The translations under genes were made by a program, and so were the position numbers. From Bacillus thuringiensis (lineage in GTDB: Bacteria; Bacillota; Bacilli; Bacillales; Bacillaceae_G), in assembly GCF_022095615.2 (NCBI RefSeq), contig NZ_CP155559.1, positions 1,733,501 through 1,797,500 on the forward strand: DNA of 64,000 bases, given 5' to 3'. Positions 17,229-26,129 of the stretch are shown piece by piece (position 1 is the first letter of the stretch; each line of letters opens with the position of its first letter). Under the pieces are notes generated by a model. That model was given only the letters and a program-made list of their open reading frames with translations, was not told the DNA's origin and did not search any database.

Positions 17229-17234
17229 AAAAAT

Positions 17235-17275
17235 AAAAAAGAAAGCAATATATAAGTGTATTGCTTTCTTTTTTA
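17235..17275. terminator. Terminator between panE-like gene and small convergent gene
   Basis: A perfect 16-bp stem (17235-17250 with 17259-17274) has an 8-nt loop, A-rich on one side and T-rich on the other, so it can serve both strands. Confidence 0.85.
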
Positions 17276-17282
17276 TGACAAC

Positions 17283-17411
17283 TTATTTATTTCTTTTCGT
17301 TCTATCTGTCAAATTTATTTCCTGTTCACGTTTATCGTATAATTGATTAATTTCATTTGCTAATGCATCTAAATAGGAATCGGAAAAAATAGGCTTCTTT
17401 TCTTTAGACAT
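17283..17411 (-). CDS. Small hypothetical protein, 42 residues
   Basis: The start at 17411 has AAAGGAG 8 nt upstream, a strong site for such a short frame. The sequence is MSKEKKPIFSDSYLDALA followed by a predicted amphipathic helix (NEINQLYDKREQEINL) and a basic tail. It has no membrane segment. It is charged and likely helical. I do not recognise it. The ribosome site and the flanking bidirectional terminator support it as a real gene. It is divergent from the KimA riboswitch. Confidence 0.6.
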   Translation of the reverse strand: MSKEKKPIFSDSYLDALANEINQLYDKREQEINLTDRTKRNK

Positions 17412-17544
17412 ATGGGTCTCCTTTATCGATTTTTTAATATTCATTATGTATATTTATCAGCGGATTATGCGCAATCATTTTAAATTTTTTCTTTTTCAAA
17501 ATTTTTGTTTACATTTTGAAAATAAAGGAGTATTATAATCCACA

Positions 17545-17769
17545 GTTTCAATTTTCTAAATCGCTGAAACCGCATGGTACGGGGGACCCGTTCTTATGGA
17601 TTATTACTTAATCCAATGGGGTGAATCCTTGAAAAAGGTAGGGCTACTCATAGGCCCGAATCCGACAGCTAACCTCGTAAGCGTTATATTGAGAAGGAAG
17701 GTGGAGCTTGTGCGACAAAAAAAATAATGTCTACAAGTCTATTTCGTTATGGCTTGTAGACATTTTTTG
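17545..17769 (+). promoter_or_regulatory. ydaO/yuaA-type cyclic-di-AMP riboswitch with terminator
   Basis: Conserved aptamer pieces are visible in order: TCGCTGAAACCGCA, GGGGGACCCG, a variable hairpin, TGGGGTGAATCC, AAGGTAGGGC, GGCCCGAATCCGACAGC and TAACCTCGTAAGCG. A terminator follows (stem 17727-17737 with 17753-17763, then six Ts). A TATAAT at 17534 probably starts the leader. In this class c-di-AMP binding favours termination. It controls the KimA potassium transporter downstream, the classic arrangement. Confidence 0.93.
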
Positions 17770-17842
17770 TTTTCTGAAAAAATAGTTTATCCGCTGTAAC
17801 TAGCAGAAAAGTTCGTACAAAATTAATGGAGAGTGGACAGCA

Positions 17843-19669
17843 GTGGTTTCATCAATCAAAAGATTTTTAATTGGAAGGCCGTTAAAATCAACTGAGTTAG
17901 GAGAGCAAAAGCTTAATAAAACGAAGGCGCTAGCCATTTTATCTTCTGACGCATTGTCATCGGTCGCATACGGACCAGAGCAAATATTAATCGCATTAGC
18001 AGGTCTTGGAGCAATAGCTTATTGGTATTCCATTCCGATAGCTGTTGGGGTATTAGTGTTATTAACTGCTCTTATTTTATCTTATCGCCAAATTATTTTC
18101 GCTTACCCGCATGGCGGAGGAGCGTATGTTGTATCAAAAGAAAATTTAGGGATGAATCCAGGGTTAATAGCTGGAGGATCTTTATTAGTCGATTATATTT
18201 TAACTGTTGCAGTAAGTGTGTCTGCAGGTACAGATGCGCTCACGTCTGCTTTTCCTAGCTTACATGCACATAGTGTAATTATTGCAGTTGTATTTGTTAT
18301 ATTAATTACGATATTAAATTTAAGAGGGGTAACGGAATCAGCTTCCGTTTTAGCATATCCTGTTTATTTATTTGTTCTAGCACTATTTATATTAATTGGG
18401 GTAGGGATATACAATATTTTAACTGGTCACGTGTCGCAGGCCTTACACACGCCGATTGGAACGCCAGTTGCAGGCATTAGTTTGTTTTTACTGTTACGAG
18501 CATTTGCTTCAGGAAGCTCTGCCTTAACAGGTGTTGAGGCGATCTCTAACGCAATTCCGAACTTTAAGGATCCTGCACCTAACAATGCAGCGAAAACATT
18601 GCTTGCAATGGGGGCATTACTTGCAGTTTTATTTTCAGGAATTGTCTTTTTAGCTTATTATTATGGAATTAATCCAAGTAAAGAAGTAACAGTTGTTTCA
18701 CAAATTGCTGAACAAACATTTGGACGTAATTTCATGTACTATTTCATACAAGGTACAACAGCTTTAATATTAATTCTTGCTGCTAATACAGGGTATTCTG
18801 CATTTCCGCTATTAGCAGTTAACCTTGCGAAAGATAAGTTTATTCCGAGAATGTTTACGATTAGAGGAGACCGCCTAGGCTACTCAAACGGTATTATTAT
18901 ACTTGGAATCGCTTCGATTATTTTAATTGTAGCTTTCCAAGGGCAAACAGAACATTTAATCCCGTTATATGCAGTAGGTGTATTTATTCCATTTACACTT
19001 TCTCAAAGTGGTATGGTATTAAAATGGCTTCGTGAAAAACCTGAAGGATGGGCTTTGAGATTAACGGTCAATTTAATTGGTGCAGTTATTAGTTTTATCG
19101 TAATGAGCATGTTCTTTTTAACTAAGTTTGCACAAGTTTGGTCGATCCTTATTTTCTTACCTGCCATCATCTTCTTGTTCCATAGAATTAAGAAGCATTA
19201 CGATGCAGTGGGTGATCAATTAAGTTTAAAAACTTGTGAACCACTTGTTCCAATTGAGGGAAATGTAATTGTCGTTCCTGTAGCGGGTATGACTCATGTG
19301 GTGGAAAATTCATTGAACTATGCGAAGGCTCTTTCTGCAGATCAAGTTATCGCTGTATATGTTGCTTTTGACAGAGAAGAAGAAAAGAAATTTGAAGAGA
19401 AGTGGAAGAAGTGGCAACCTGAAGTAAGACTTGTTACCTTACATTCTCATTATAGAAGTATTATTCAACCGCTAACAAAGTTTATTGATACAGTGCAATA
19501 TAAAGCGAGTGAATCAAATTACCGAGTTACGGTCGTTATACCACAGTTCATACCGAAAAAAGGTTGGCATAACATTCTTCATAATCAATCTAGTTTACTC
19601 ATACGTGCGTATTTACTCTATAAAAGAAATGTTGTTATTACGACAGTTCCATATCATTTGAAAAAATAA
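17843..19669 (+). CDS. kimA: High-affinity potassium importer KimA (YdaO), APC superfamily
   Basis: This 608-residue protein matches KimA in length and layout: about 12 membrane segments in the first ~440 residues (starting KALAILSSDALSSVAYGPEQ, with YPHGGGAYVVSKENLG in the APC region) and a ~160-residue cytoplasmic C-terminal domain with a USP-like fold (VIVVPVAGMTHVVENSLNYAKAL). KimA imports K+ by proton symport and is inhibited directly by c-di-AMP through the C-terminal domain. Here expression is also under a c-di-AMP riboswitch immediately upstream. The start is GTG 17843 behind TGGAGAG. A terminator follows and the gene is monocistronic. Confidence 0.93.
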   Translation: MVSSIKRFLIGRPLKSTELGEQKLNKTKALAILSSDALSSVAYGPEQILIALAGLGAIAYWYSIPIAVGVLVLLTALILSYRQIIFAYPHGGGAYVVSKENLGMNPGLIAGGSLLVDYILTVAVSVSAGTDALTSAFPSLHAHSVIIAVVFVILITILNLRGVTESASVLAYPVYLFVLALFILIGVGIYNILTGHVSQALHTPIGTPVAGISLFLLLRAFASGSSALTGVEAISNAIPNFKDPAPNNAAKTLLAMGALLAVLFSGIVFLAYYYGINPSKEVTVVSQIAEQTFGRNFMYYFIQGTTALILILAANTGYSAFPLLAVNLAKDKFIPRMFTIRGDRLGYSNGIIILGIASIILIVAFQGQTEHLIPLYAVGVFIPFTLSQSGMVLKWLREKPEGWALRLTVNLIGAVISFIVMSMFFLTKFAQVWSILIFLPAIIFLFHRIKKHYDAVGDQLSLKTCEPLVPIEGNVIVVPVAGMTHVVENSLNYAKALSADQVIAVYVAFDREEEKKFEEKWKKWQPEVRLVTLHSHYRSIIQPLTKFIDTVQYKASESNYRVTVVIPQFIPKKGWHNILHNQSSLLIRAYLLYKRNVVITTVPYHLKK

Positions 19670-19680
19670 GAAGATTTTTA

Positions 19681-19714
19681 GGGATAGCTTCAAGAAATTG
19701 AAGCTATCCCTTTT
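19681..19714 (+). terminator. Intrinsic terminator after kimA
   Basis: GGGATAGCTTCA (19681-19692) pairs perfectly with 19699-19710, followed by TTTT. Confidence 0.85.
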
Positions 19715-19806
19715 ATGTATATACTATGCATAATTGCATACGGGTTCAAAAGATATATTAATATAATTTTATCAATTGTAAGTAAGTAGTGTTTTTTGTT
19801 GTTACA

Positions 19807-19822
19807 TATGGATATTTTCATC
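19807..19822 (+). promoter_or_regulatory. Candidate PlcR box 1 (distal)
   Basis: TATGGATATTTTCATC fits the PlcR palindrome TATGNAN4TNCATA at every fixed position except the last (C for A). It lies 440 bp before nheA. PlcR activation of nhe is established for the B. cereus group; this exact site is inferred. Confidence 0.5.
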
Positions 19823-20087
19823 GGGAAAGTGAAGCGGATTATATTTTGAAATAAGGACAGAGAATCTTGAAAATAAAGGGAATCAAAATACTTCTTTACG
19901 TTATATAAATAGCTGTGTTTAAATGACCTTACAGTACAAAACTTACATGAAAACAAAACGGAATTTCATATTTACGTACGTTATTTAGTTTAAAATGAAT
20001 AATATTTTTATGTAATATATTCACTGTGTGAATGTGGAAATGGCTATAAAATAGAAATTTTATACAATGTTATTCATACTAATCACA

Positions 20088-20103
20088 TATGAAATGTTTT
20101 ATA
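20088..20103 (+). promoter_or_regulatory. Candidate PlcR box 2 (proximal)
   Basis: TATGAAATGTTTTATA differs from the PlcR consensus at one fixed position (T for C at position 13). At 159 bp before nheA it is better placed than the distal box for the main promoter. Confidence 0.5.
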
Positions 20104-20138
20104 ACAATAAGTAAGTACTGTAGCAATAAAAGTTGGGA

Positions 20139-20191
20139 GAGATGGTTCGTACATGAATCACGGTGAGAACGTTCTCTATTTTAACCATCTC
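20139..20191 (+). repeat. Inverted repeat enclosing a perfect palindrome in the nheA leader
   Basis: GAGATGGTT (20139-20147) and AACCATCTC (20183-20191) are exact complements. Between them lies the 12-bp palindrome GAGAACGTTCTC (20165-20176). It ends 70 bp before nheA and could fold in the mRNA leader or bind a dimeric regulator. Confidence 0.6.
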
Positions 20192-20261
20192 AAATTACGT
20201 GCAAGAAAATAGAATAATAAAATGGGATAGTAATAGTTACTAATACATAGGAGGAGTTAAA

Positions 20262-21422
20262 GTGAAAAAAACTTTAATTACAGGGTTATTGGTTACAGCA
20301 GTATCTACGAGTTGCTTCATTCCTGTAAGCGCTTACGCTAAGGAGGGGCAACCAGAAGTGAAAACAGTATATGCACAAAATGTAATTGCTCCAAATACAT
20401 TATCCAATTCAATTAGAATGTTAGGATCACAGTCACCGCTTATACAAGCATACGGATTGGTTATTTTACAACAGCCAGACATTAAGGTGAATGCGATGAG
20501 CAGCTTAACGAATCATCAAAAGTTTGCAAAGGCAAATGTACGAGAGTGGATTGATGAATATAATCCGAAGCTAATCGATTTAAATCAAGAGATGATGAGA
20601 TATAGCACTCGATTTAATAACTATTATAGTAAACTCTATGAACTAGCAGGAAACATAAATGAAGATGAACAAGCAAAAGCAGATTTTACAGGCGCATATG
20701 GAAAATTACAATTACAAGTACAAAGCATTCAAGAGAGTATGGAGCAAGATTTATTAGAGTTAAATCGATTTAAAACGGTATTAGACAAAGATAGTAGCAA
20801 CTTATCAATTAAAGCTGATGAAGCAATAAAAACACTACAAGGATCAAGTGGAGATATTGTGAAATTAAGAGAAGATATTAAAAGAATTCAAGGGGAAATT
20901 CAAGCTGAATTAACGACTATTTTGAACAGGCCTCAAGAAATTATTAAAGGTTCTATTAATATCGGTAAACAAGTATTTACAATTACAAATCAAACTGCGC
21001 AGACGAAAACAATTGATTTCGTTTCTATCGGTACTTTAAGTAATGAAATTGTAAATGCTGCCGATAGTCAAACGAGAGAAGCAGCTCTTCGCATTCAGCA
21101 AAAGCAAAAAGAGCTACTACCACTTATTCAAAAGTTATCACAAACTGAAGCAGAGGCGACACAAATTACATTTGTTGAAGATCAAGTAAGTAGCTTTACA
21201 GAACTAATCAATCGTCAAATTACAACTTTAGAAACGTTATTAACGGATTGGAAAGTTTTAAACAATAATATGATCCAAATTCAAAAGAATGTTGAAGAAG
21301 GCACATATACAGACAGTAGTTTACTTCAAAAACATTTCAATCAAATTAAAAAAGTAAGTGATGAAATGAATAAACAAACAAATCAATTTGAAGATTACAT
21401 TACAAACGTTGAAGTACATTAA
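20262..21422 (+). CDS. nheA: Non-haemolytic enterotoxin component A (NheA)
   Basis: This 386-residue secreted protein has a Sec signal peptide (KK, a hydrophobic core, then the AYA-KEG cleavage region near residue 26). The mature part is the helical ClyA/HBL-like fold of NheA, recognisable from [22 protein letters not shown] and the long amphipathic helices. NheA is the component that binds last to the NheB/C complex on target membranes. It lacks the long central hydrophobic stretch that NheB and NheC have, as expected. The start ATG 20262 has AGGAGG 8 nt upstream. It is the first gene of nheABC, and nheB follows after 37 bp. Confidence 0.97.
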
Positions 21423-21459
21423 ACAAAAAAATAATTAGCGATATAGGGAGAGAAGAAAA

Positions 21460-22668
21460 ATGACAAAAAAACCATATAAAGTAATGGCTCTATCAGCACT
21501 TATGGCAGTATTTGCAGCAGGAAATATCATGCCAGCCCATACGTATGCAGCTGAAAGCACAGTGAAACAAGCTCCAGTTCATGCGGTAGCAAAAGCTTAT
21601 AATGACTATGAAGAATACTCATTAGGACCAGAAGGCTTAAAAGATGCAATGGAAAGAACAGGTTCAAATGCTTTAGTAATGGATCTGTACGCTTTAACAA
21701 TTATTAAACAAGGTAATGTTAACTTTGGTAATGTATCATCTGTTGATGCGGCTTTAAAAGGAAAAGTCATTCAGCATCAAGATACAGCGAGAGGAAATGC
21801 GAAGCAATGGTTAGATGTATTAAAGCCACAGCTTATTTCAACGAATCAAAATATTATCAATTACAATACGAAATTCCAAAACTATTATGATACTTTAGTT
21901 GCTGCGGTAGATGCAAAAGATAAAGCGACTCTTACAAAAGGGTTAACTAGATTATCAAGTAGTATTAATGAAAATAAAGCGCAAGTAGATCAGTTAGTAG
22001 AAGACTTGAAGAAATTCCGAAATAAAATGACGTCTGATACGCAAAACTTTAAGGGTGATGCAAATCAAATTACATCTATTTTAGCAAGTCAAGATGCAGG
22101 AATCCCGCTTCTGCAAAATCAAATTACAACGTACAATGAAGCAATTAGTAAATATAATGCAATTATTATCGGTTCATCAGTGGCGACAGCACTAGGCCCA
22201 ATTGCAATTATCGGTGGTGCAGTAGTTATTGCGACAGGTGCAGGAACGCCGCTAGGGGTCGCATTAATTGCAGGTGGTGCAGCCGCTGTAGGTGGTGGTA
22301 CAGCTGGTATCGTATTAGCGAAGAAAGAGCTTGATAATGCACAAGCTGAAATTCAAAAAATAACAGGACAAGTTACAACCGCTCAATTAGAAGTAGCTGG
22401 ATTAACAAACATTAAAACACAAACAGAGTATTTAACAAATACAATTGATACTGCAATTACAGCGTTGCAAAACATTTCAAATCAATGGTACACAATGGGA
22501 TCAAAATACAATTCTTTACTTCAAAATGTAGATTCAATTAGTCCAAACGATCTTGTTTTCATTAAAGAAGATTTGAACATTGCAAAAGATAGCTGGAAAA
22601 ACATTAAAGACTATGCAGAAAAGATCTATGCGGAAGATATTAAAGTAGTAGATACGAAAAAAGCATAA
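21460..22668 (+). CDS. nheB: Non-haemolytic enterotoxin component B (NheB)
   Basis: This 402-residue secreted protein of the HBL/Nhe family has a signal peptide ending near TYA-AES. After two long helical stretches there is a predicted hydrophobic beta-tongue segment (about 235-285, rich in Gly/Ala/Val/Ile, e.g. GPIAIIGGAVVIATGAG), the membrane-inserting part of this fold. The C-terminal helix pair (ITALQNISNQWYTMG) is nearly the same in NheC. NheB forms the pore complex with NheC on the host membrane before NheA joins. The start ATG 21460 has GGGAGAGAAG upstream. It is followed by a hairpin that separates it from nheC. Confidence 0.97.
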   Translation: MTKKPYKVMALSALMAVFAAGNIMPAHTYAAESTVKQAPVHAVAKAYNDYEEYSLGPEGLKDAMERTGSNALVMDLYALTIIKQGNVNFGNVSSVDAALKGKVIQHQDTARGNAKQWLDVLKPQLISTNQNIINYNTKFQNYYDTLVAAVDAKDKATLTKGLTRLSSSINENKAQVDQLVEDLKKFRNKMTSDTQNFKGDANQITSILASQDAGIPLLQNQITTYNEAISKYNAIIIGSSVATALGPIAIIGGAVVIATGAGTPLGVALIAGGAAAVGGGTAGIVLAKKELDNAQAEIQKITGQVTTAQLEVAGLTNIKTQTEYLTNTIDTAITALQNISNQWYTMGSKYNSLLQNVDSISPNDLVFIKEDLNIAKDSWKNIKDYAEKIYAEDIKVVDTKKA

Positions 22669-22712
22669 TCAAATACGAATCGTTAAAGCGTTACGTATTG
22701 ATGGATGAGTTG

Positions 22713-22746
22713 AAGCTCCTGTTCAGTTGTGAGCAGGAGCTTTTTA
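22713..22746 (+). terminator. Attenuating hairpin between nheB and nheC
   Basis: A 12-bp stem (22713-22724 with 22731-22742, one G-U pair) has a 6-nt loop and a T run that continues towards the nheC ribosome site. It has the form of an intrinsic terminator inside the operon and probably lowers nheC expression relative to nheAB, as described for this operon. Confidence 0.8.
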
Positions 22747-22775
22747 TATTCTTATAAAGAAAATAGGTGAAAAGT

Positions 22776-23855
22776 ATGAAGAGAAGCTTTTATAAAAAAT
22801 GTCTATTGACGCTAATGATTGCTGGGGTGGCAACGAGTAATGCATTTCCTTTGCACCCTTTTGCAGCAGAACAAAACGTAAAAGCATTACAAGAAAGTGC
22901 GAAAAGCTATTCTCTCGGACCAGCAGGATTCCAAGATGTAATGGCACAAACGACATCGAGCATATTTGCAATGGATTCATATGCAAAATTAATTCAAAAT
23001 CAGCAAGAGACTGACTTGAGTAAAATAAGTTCGATTAATGGTGAGTTTAAAGGAAATATGATTCAGCACCAAAGAGATGCAAAAATTAATGCGGCGTATT
23101 GGTTAAATAGTATGAAGCCTCAAATTATGAAAACGGATCAAAATATTATAGATTACAATAATACTTTTCAAGCGTATTATAATGACATGTTAATAGCGAT
23201 TGATCAAAAGGATAACGTAAAGTTAAAAGCGGATTTAGAAAAATTGTATGCCGATATTGTAAAGAATCAAAATGAGGTAGATGTATTACTAAGTAATTTG
23301 AAAGCTTTTCGCGATAGAATGGCGAAAGATACAAACAGTTTCAAAGAAGACACAAATCAATTAACCTCGATTTTGGCGAGTACGAATGCTGGTATTCCAG
23401 CATTAGAGCAACAAATTAATACATATAACGATTCAATTAAAAAGAGTAATGATATGGTTATCGCGGGTGGTGTACTTTGCGTAGCATTAATAACATGTCT
23501 TGCTGGCGGACCGATGATTGCGATTGCGAAAAAAGATATCGCAAATGCAGAAAGAGAAATAGCCAATTTAAAAGATAGAATTTCTGGAGCGCAAGCGGAA
23601 GTCGCAATTTTGACAGATGTAAAAAATAAAACAACAAACATGACTGAAACGATTGATGCAGCAATTACAGCACTGCAAAACATATCAAATCAATGGTATA
23701 CAGTAGGTGCGAAATATAATAACTTACTACAAAATGTAAAAGGAATGAGTCCAGAAGAATTTACGTTTATAAAAGAAGATTTAAATACAGCAAAAGATAG
23801 CTGGAAAGATGTAAAAGATTATACAGAAAAATTACATGAAGGCGTGTTGAAATAA
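22776..23855 (+). CDS. nheC: Non-haemolytic enterotoxin component C (NheC)
   Basis: The protein has 359 residues from ATG 22776, matching the known NheC length; an in-frame GTG nine bases upstream is less likely. A signal peptide ends near PFA-AEQ. The family fold is clear: helical N-terminal part, hydrophobic segment (MVIAGGVLCVALITCLAGGP, about 233-252) and a C-terminal block shared with NheB (ITALQNISNQWYTVGAKYN). NheC primes NheB binding at the host membrane in a limited ratio. The ribosome site (AGGTG) is modest, and with the hairpin upstream this suggests low translation. A terminator overlaps the stop. Confidence 0.97.
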   Translation: MKRSFYKKCLLTLMIAGVATSNAFPLHPFAAEQNVKALQESAKSYSLGPAGFQDVMAQTTSSIFAMDSYAKLIQNQQETDLSKISSINGEFKGNMIQHQRDAKINAAYWLNSMKPQIMKTDQNIIDYNNTFQAYYNDMLIAIDQKDNVKLKADLEKLYADIVKNQNEVDVLLSNLKAFRDRMAKDTNSFKEDTNQLTSILASTNAGIPALEQQINTYNDSIKKSNDMVIAGGVLCVALITCLAGGPMIAIAKKDIANAEREIANLKDRISGAQAEVAILTDVKNKTTNMTETIDAAITALQNISNQWYTVGAKYNNLLQNVKGMSPEEFTFIKEDLNTAKDSWKDVKDYTEKLHEGVLK

Positions 23856-23887
23856 ACAGTGGACTAGTTCTACTGTTTATTTTTTTA
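23851..23887 (+). terminator. Intrinsic terminator ending the nhe operon
   Basis: AATAAACAGT (23851-23860) pairs with 23872-23881, extended inward by three pairs, then seven Ts. The nheC stop codon lies in the left arm. Confidence 0.8.
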
Positions 23888-23938
23888 TCCTGGTTTTTGT
23901 GAGAACCGGGTTTGTAATTTTACCTATAAGCTTGCCAT

Positions 23939-24121
23939 GTGTTTTATCAATGTAGCCTTGGGGTAATGTTTGGTCAAATTGATAATAATAACCTTGCTGC
24001 ACCACTTGTATTTGTGGACACGGACACATTAGAAGTGATAGGGATTATGCCTGGGAATAATAGTTTTGTTCTTCAACTAACGAGTGTTTTAGCAGAACAT
24101 GGCTTGGTTTTACCCCTTTAG
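23939..24121 (+). pseudogene. Possible gene remnant downstream of nheC
   Basis: This 60-codon open frame starts only at a GTG with no ribosome site. Its second half (LVFVDTDTLEVIGIMPGNN then FVLQLTSVLAEHGLVLPL) looks like real protein sequence, with alternating hydrophobic strands, rather than random translation. It may be the C-terminal end of a lost gene. Its stop codon lies inside a terminator stem, as is usual for a genuine 3' end. I do not recognise the family. Confidence 0.35.
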
Positions 24122-24142
24122 ATATGATTGTCTAAAGGGGTA
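24111..24142 (+). terminator. Terminator overlapping the remnant's stop codon
   Basis: A perfect 12-bp stem, TACCCCTTTAGA (24111-24122) with 24131-24142, has an 8-nt loop. The T run after it is weak. Confidence 0.6.
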
Positions 24143-24340
24143 TCTATTATGTTGAAAAGGAAAAGAATATCTGTGGAACTAGTGGTGACAATAGAGTTGT
24201 TCCACAAATGAGACAGAAGAATAGTGTGCTCTATATGGAGAAATTGTAATATTTATGATTATAGAAACTGTCGCTATTGAAAATAGAACACATAAAAGCT
24301 AAATAACAATAATATAATCTTTTTTCTAGATATGCCTTTA

Positions 24341-25099
24341 TCAAGAATCAAAGAACTTAATACCACTTAGTACAAAAGCATCAGAACTTGGGCTATAACC
24401 AACTAACTTTCTTGTTCCTTCAATATCAATTCGTTTAAACCTGTTGTTAGATACACCATGTAAAATTGAAAATGGAGGTAAGTTCTTTGCCGTCATCGAC
24501 TTTAAGAGAAGGTCCATAAAATCTTCTGGGCTTAAGTATGCACTCATATCTCTAGCTGTTAGTGGTTTACCATATGGATTATAATCATCATATGCACCTA
24601 TACGAATAGCAAGAATTTGTAACCCTTCTTCATAAGCAAAATAAGAAGCAACAGCCTCTGCAAAACATTTACTTACCCCGTACATATTTTTGGGTCTCGT
24701 GGGTGAATAAACATGTGGTTGATAATCCAAAGGATAGCCTTCAATTGTTTGAGCACTGGAAGCAACTATCACTTTGGATACATTATTATCACTAGCAGCT
24801 CTAAAAATATTATAGGTTCCCTTTATATGATTTTCTAATAAGGAGCCATAAAAATCAGCATTTGGTGAAGGATTACCTGCCAAGTGTATAACTATATCTA
24901 TACCTTTCGTAAATTCTTGACAAGCAGCTAAATCAGAAACATCTAAATATATAATTTCGTGATTTGTATCTTTAAAAGTTTCTAAAGCAGATAAGTTAAT
25001 ATCTGCTAGCCGTAACTGGTAATTCCCTTGCTTATCTAGGAACCTTGTAACATCCTGGCCAATCTTACCTGCAGCACCTGTAACTAAAATTTTTTGCAT
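24341..25099 (-). CDS. NAD-dependent epimerase/dehydratase (extended SDR)
   Basis: This 252-residue Rossmann enzyme has the cofactor motif VTGAAGKIGQDV near residue 6, an HLAGNPSPNADF block, Ser115 in VASSAQ and the catalytic Y140-x-x-x-K144 in MYGVSK. The pattern is like uronate dehydrogenase and related short extended-SDR proteins. It would oxidise or epimerise a sugar or sugar-acid using NAD(P). The start at 25099 lies near a weak site (GGATGAAGTG). It is divergent from a LysR gene at 25242, the common arrangement in which the regulator controls its neighbour. The substrate is not determined. Confidence 0.85.
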   Translation of the reverse strand: MQKILVTGAAGKIGQDVTRFLDKQGNYQLRLADINLSALETFKDTNHEIIYLDVSDLAACQEFTKGIDIVIHLAGNPSPNADFYGSLLENHIKGTYNIFRAASDNNVSKVIVASSAQTIEGYPLDYQPHVYSPTRPKNMYGVSKCFAEAVASYFAYEEGLQILAIRIGAYDDYNPYGKPLTARDMSAYLSPEDFMDLLLKSMTAKNLPPFSILHGVSNNRFKRIDIEGTRKLVGYSPSSDAFVLSGIKFFDS

Positions 25100-25241
25100 T
25101 TCACTTCATCCTTCCATGAAAAATACATCCCTTGTCAAGGGTCATATAATAGAGCATGCACTTATTATATTTTGGTAATGGTATTAAATAAAACGAAGAA
25201 ATATAATGGAAACATGAATAAAATTCATGAGGAGGACCATA

Positions 25242-26129
25242 GTGACTTTAACAAAATATGAAATATTTAACAAAGTGGTAGAACTCAATAGTTTTACAAA
25301 AGCTGCAGAAGTGTTAGGTTTCACCCAATCTGCTGTAAGTCATGCAATTAGCAGTTTGGAAAAAGAGTTTTCCTTTCCTTTATTTATTCGTAATCACTCT
25401 ACTTTAACATTGACCAAAAATGCAGAGGAGCTTTTAATTACCGTTCGGAAAATTTTATACTATAACAACATGCTGAAGCAGGAAGTAGCCGCTATCAATG
25501 GGTTCCAAAAAGGAACAGTAAGAGTGGGGGTTTTTTCGAGTGTTTCTAAAAACTGGATTCCTGGTATTCTTAAAAAAATGGAGGAAAAGTTTCCAAATAT
25601 TGAAATCGAATTACTGGAAGGAAACTATGCTGAGGTTGAGAATTGGTTACAAAACGGGAGATTAGATTGTGGATTTATTAATAATGATACTTACTTTGAA
25701 TCATTTGAAAAATCCTTTGAAATCGTACAATTGAAGAGGGATCGACTTTTATGTGTTGTATCTAACCAATCCCCATTATGTAAGGAAAACCAAGTATCAA
25801 TGCAACAAATAGAAAATGTACCTTTTATTATGCCAACATATCAGTGTTATGATGATATTCAAAAAATATTTAGGGAGAATAAAGTTAGCCCCAATATTCG
25901 ATTCGAAAATATGAATGAATACTCAGTGATCTCCATGGTGGAGAATAATCTAGGAATTAGTATATTGCCAGAAATGATTATACCGACATCAAAAATTTCT
26001 TTTACAGCCATTCCACTTGAAAGTGATAGCTATCGAACTATTGGATTAGCTATAAGAAAACCAACCGCACTCGCGACTAAGAAATTTTCTGAGATTACTA
26101 AAAGGTGGGTATCATTTGAATCAATTTAA
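25242..26129 (+). CDS. LysR-family transcriptional regulator
   Basis: The protein has 295 residues from GTG 25242, placed because GAGGAGG ends about 7 nt upstream; a start at 25227 would overlap that site. The N-terminal winged helix (about 1-60) reads FTKAAEVLGFTQSAVSHAISSLEKEF, a standard LysR helix-turn-helix. The rest is the two-lobed effector domain (about 88-290). It is divergently paired with the SDR gene at 24341, and the 142-bp gap between them is the expected regulator binding region. The effector is unknown. Confidence 0.9.
   Translation: MTLTKYEIFNKVVELNSFTKAAEVLGFTQSAVSHAISSLEKEFSFPLFIRNHSTLTLTKNAEELLITVRKILYYNNMLKQEVAAINGFQKGTVRVGVFSSVSKNWIPGILKKMEEKFPNIEIELLEGNYAEVENWLQNGRLDCGFINNDTYFESFEKSFEIVQLKRDRLLCVVSNQSPLCKENQVSMQQIENVPFIMPTYQCYDDIQKIFRENKVSPNIRFENMNEYSVISMVENNLGISILPEMIIPTSKISFTAIPLESDSYRTIGLAIRKPTALATKKFSEITKRWVSFESI

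Larger units (their letters stand above)
19715..20261 (+). other. Long upstream region of the nhe operon
   Basis: This AT-rich 547-bp stretch without a supportable gene is the nhe control region. It holds two near-consensus PlcR boxes and a paired inverted repeat close to the nheA start, annotated separately. A possible 19-codon ORF at 20153-20212 lies inside the hairpin region. Confidence 0.7.

Noticed and set aside
22744..23683. Several minus-strand frames inside nheC
   Set aside because: They are shadows of the strongly supported nheC frame, with no start signals or protein-like composition of their own.
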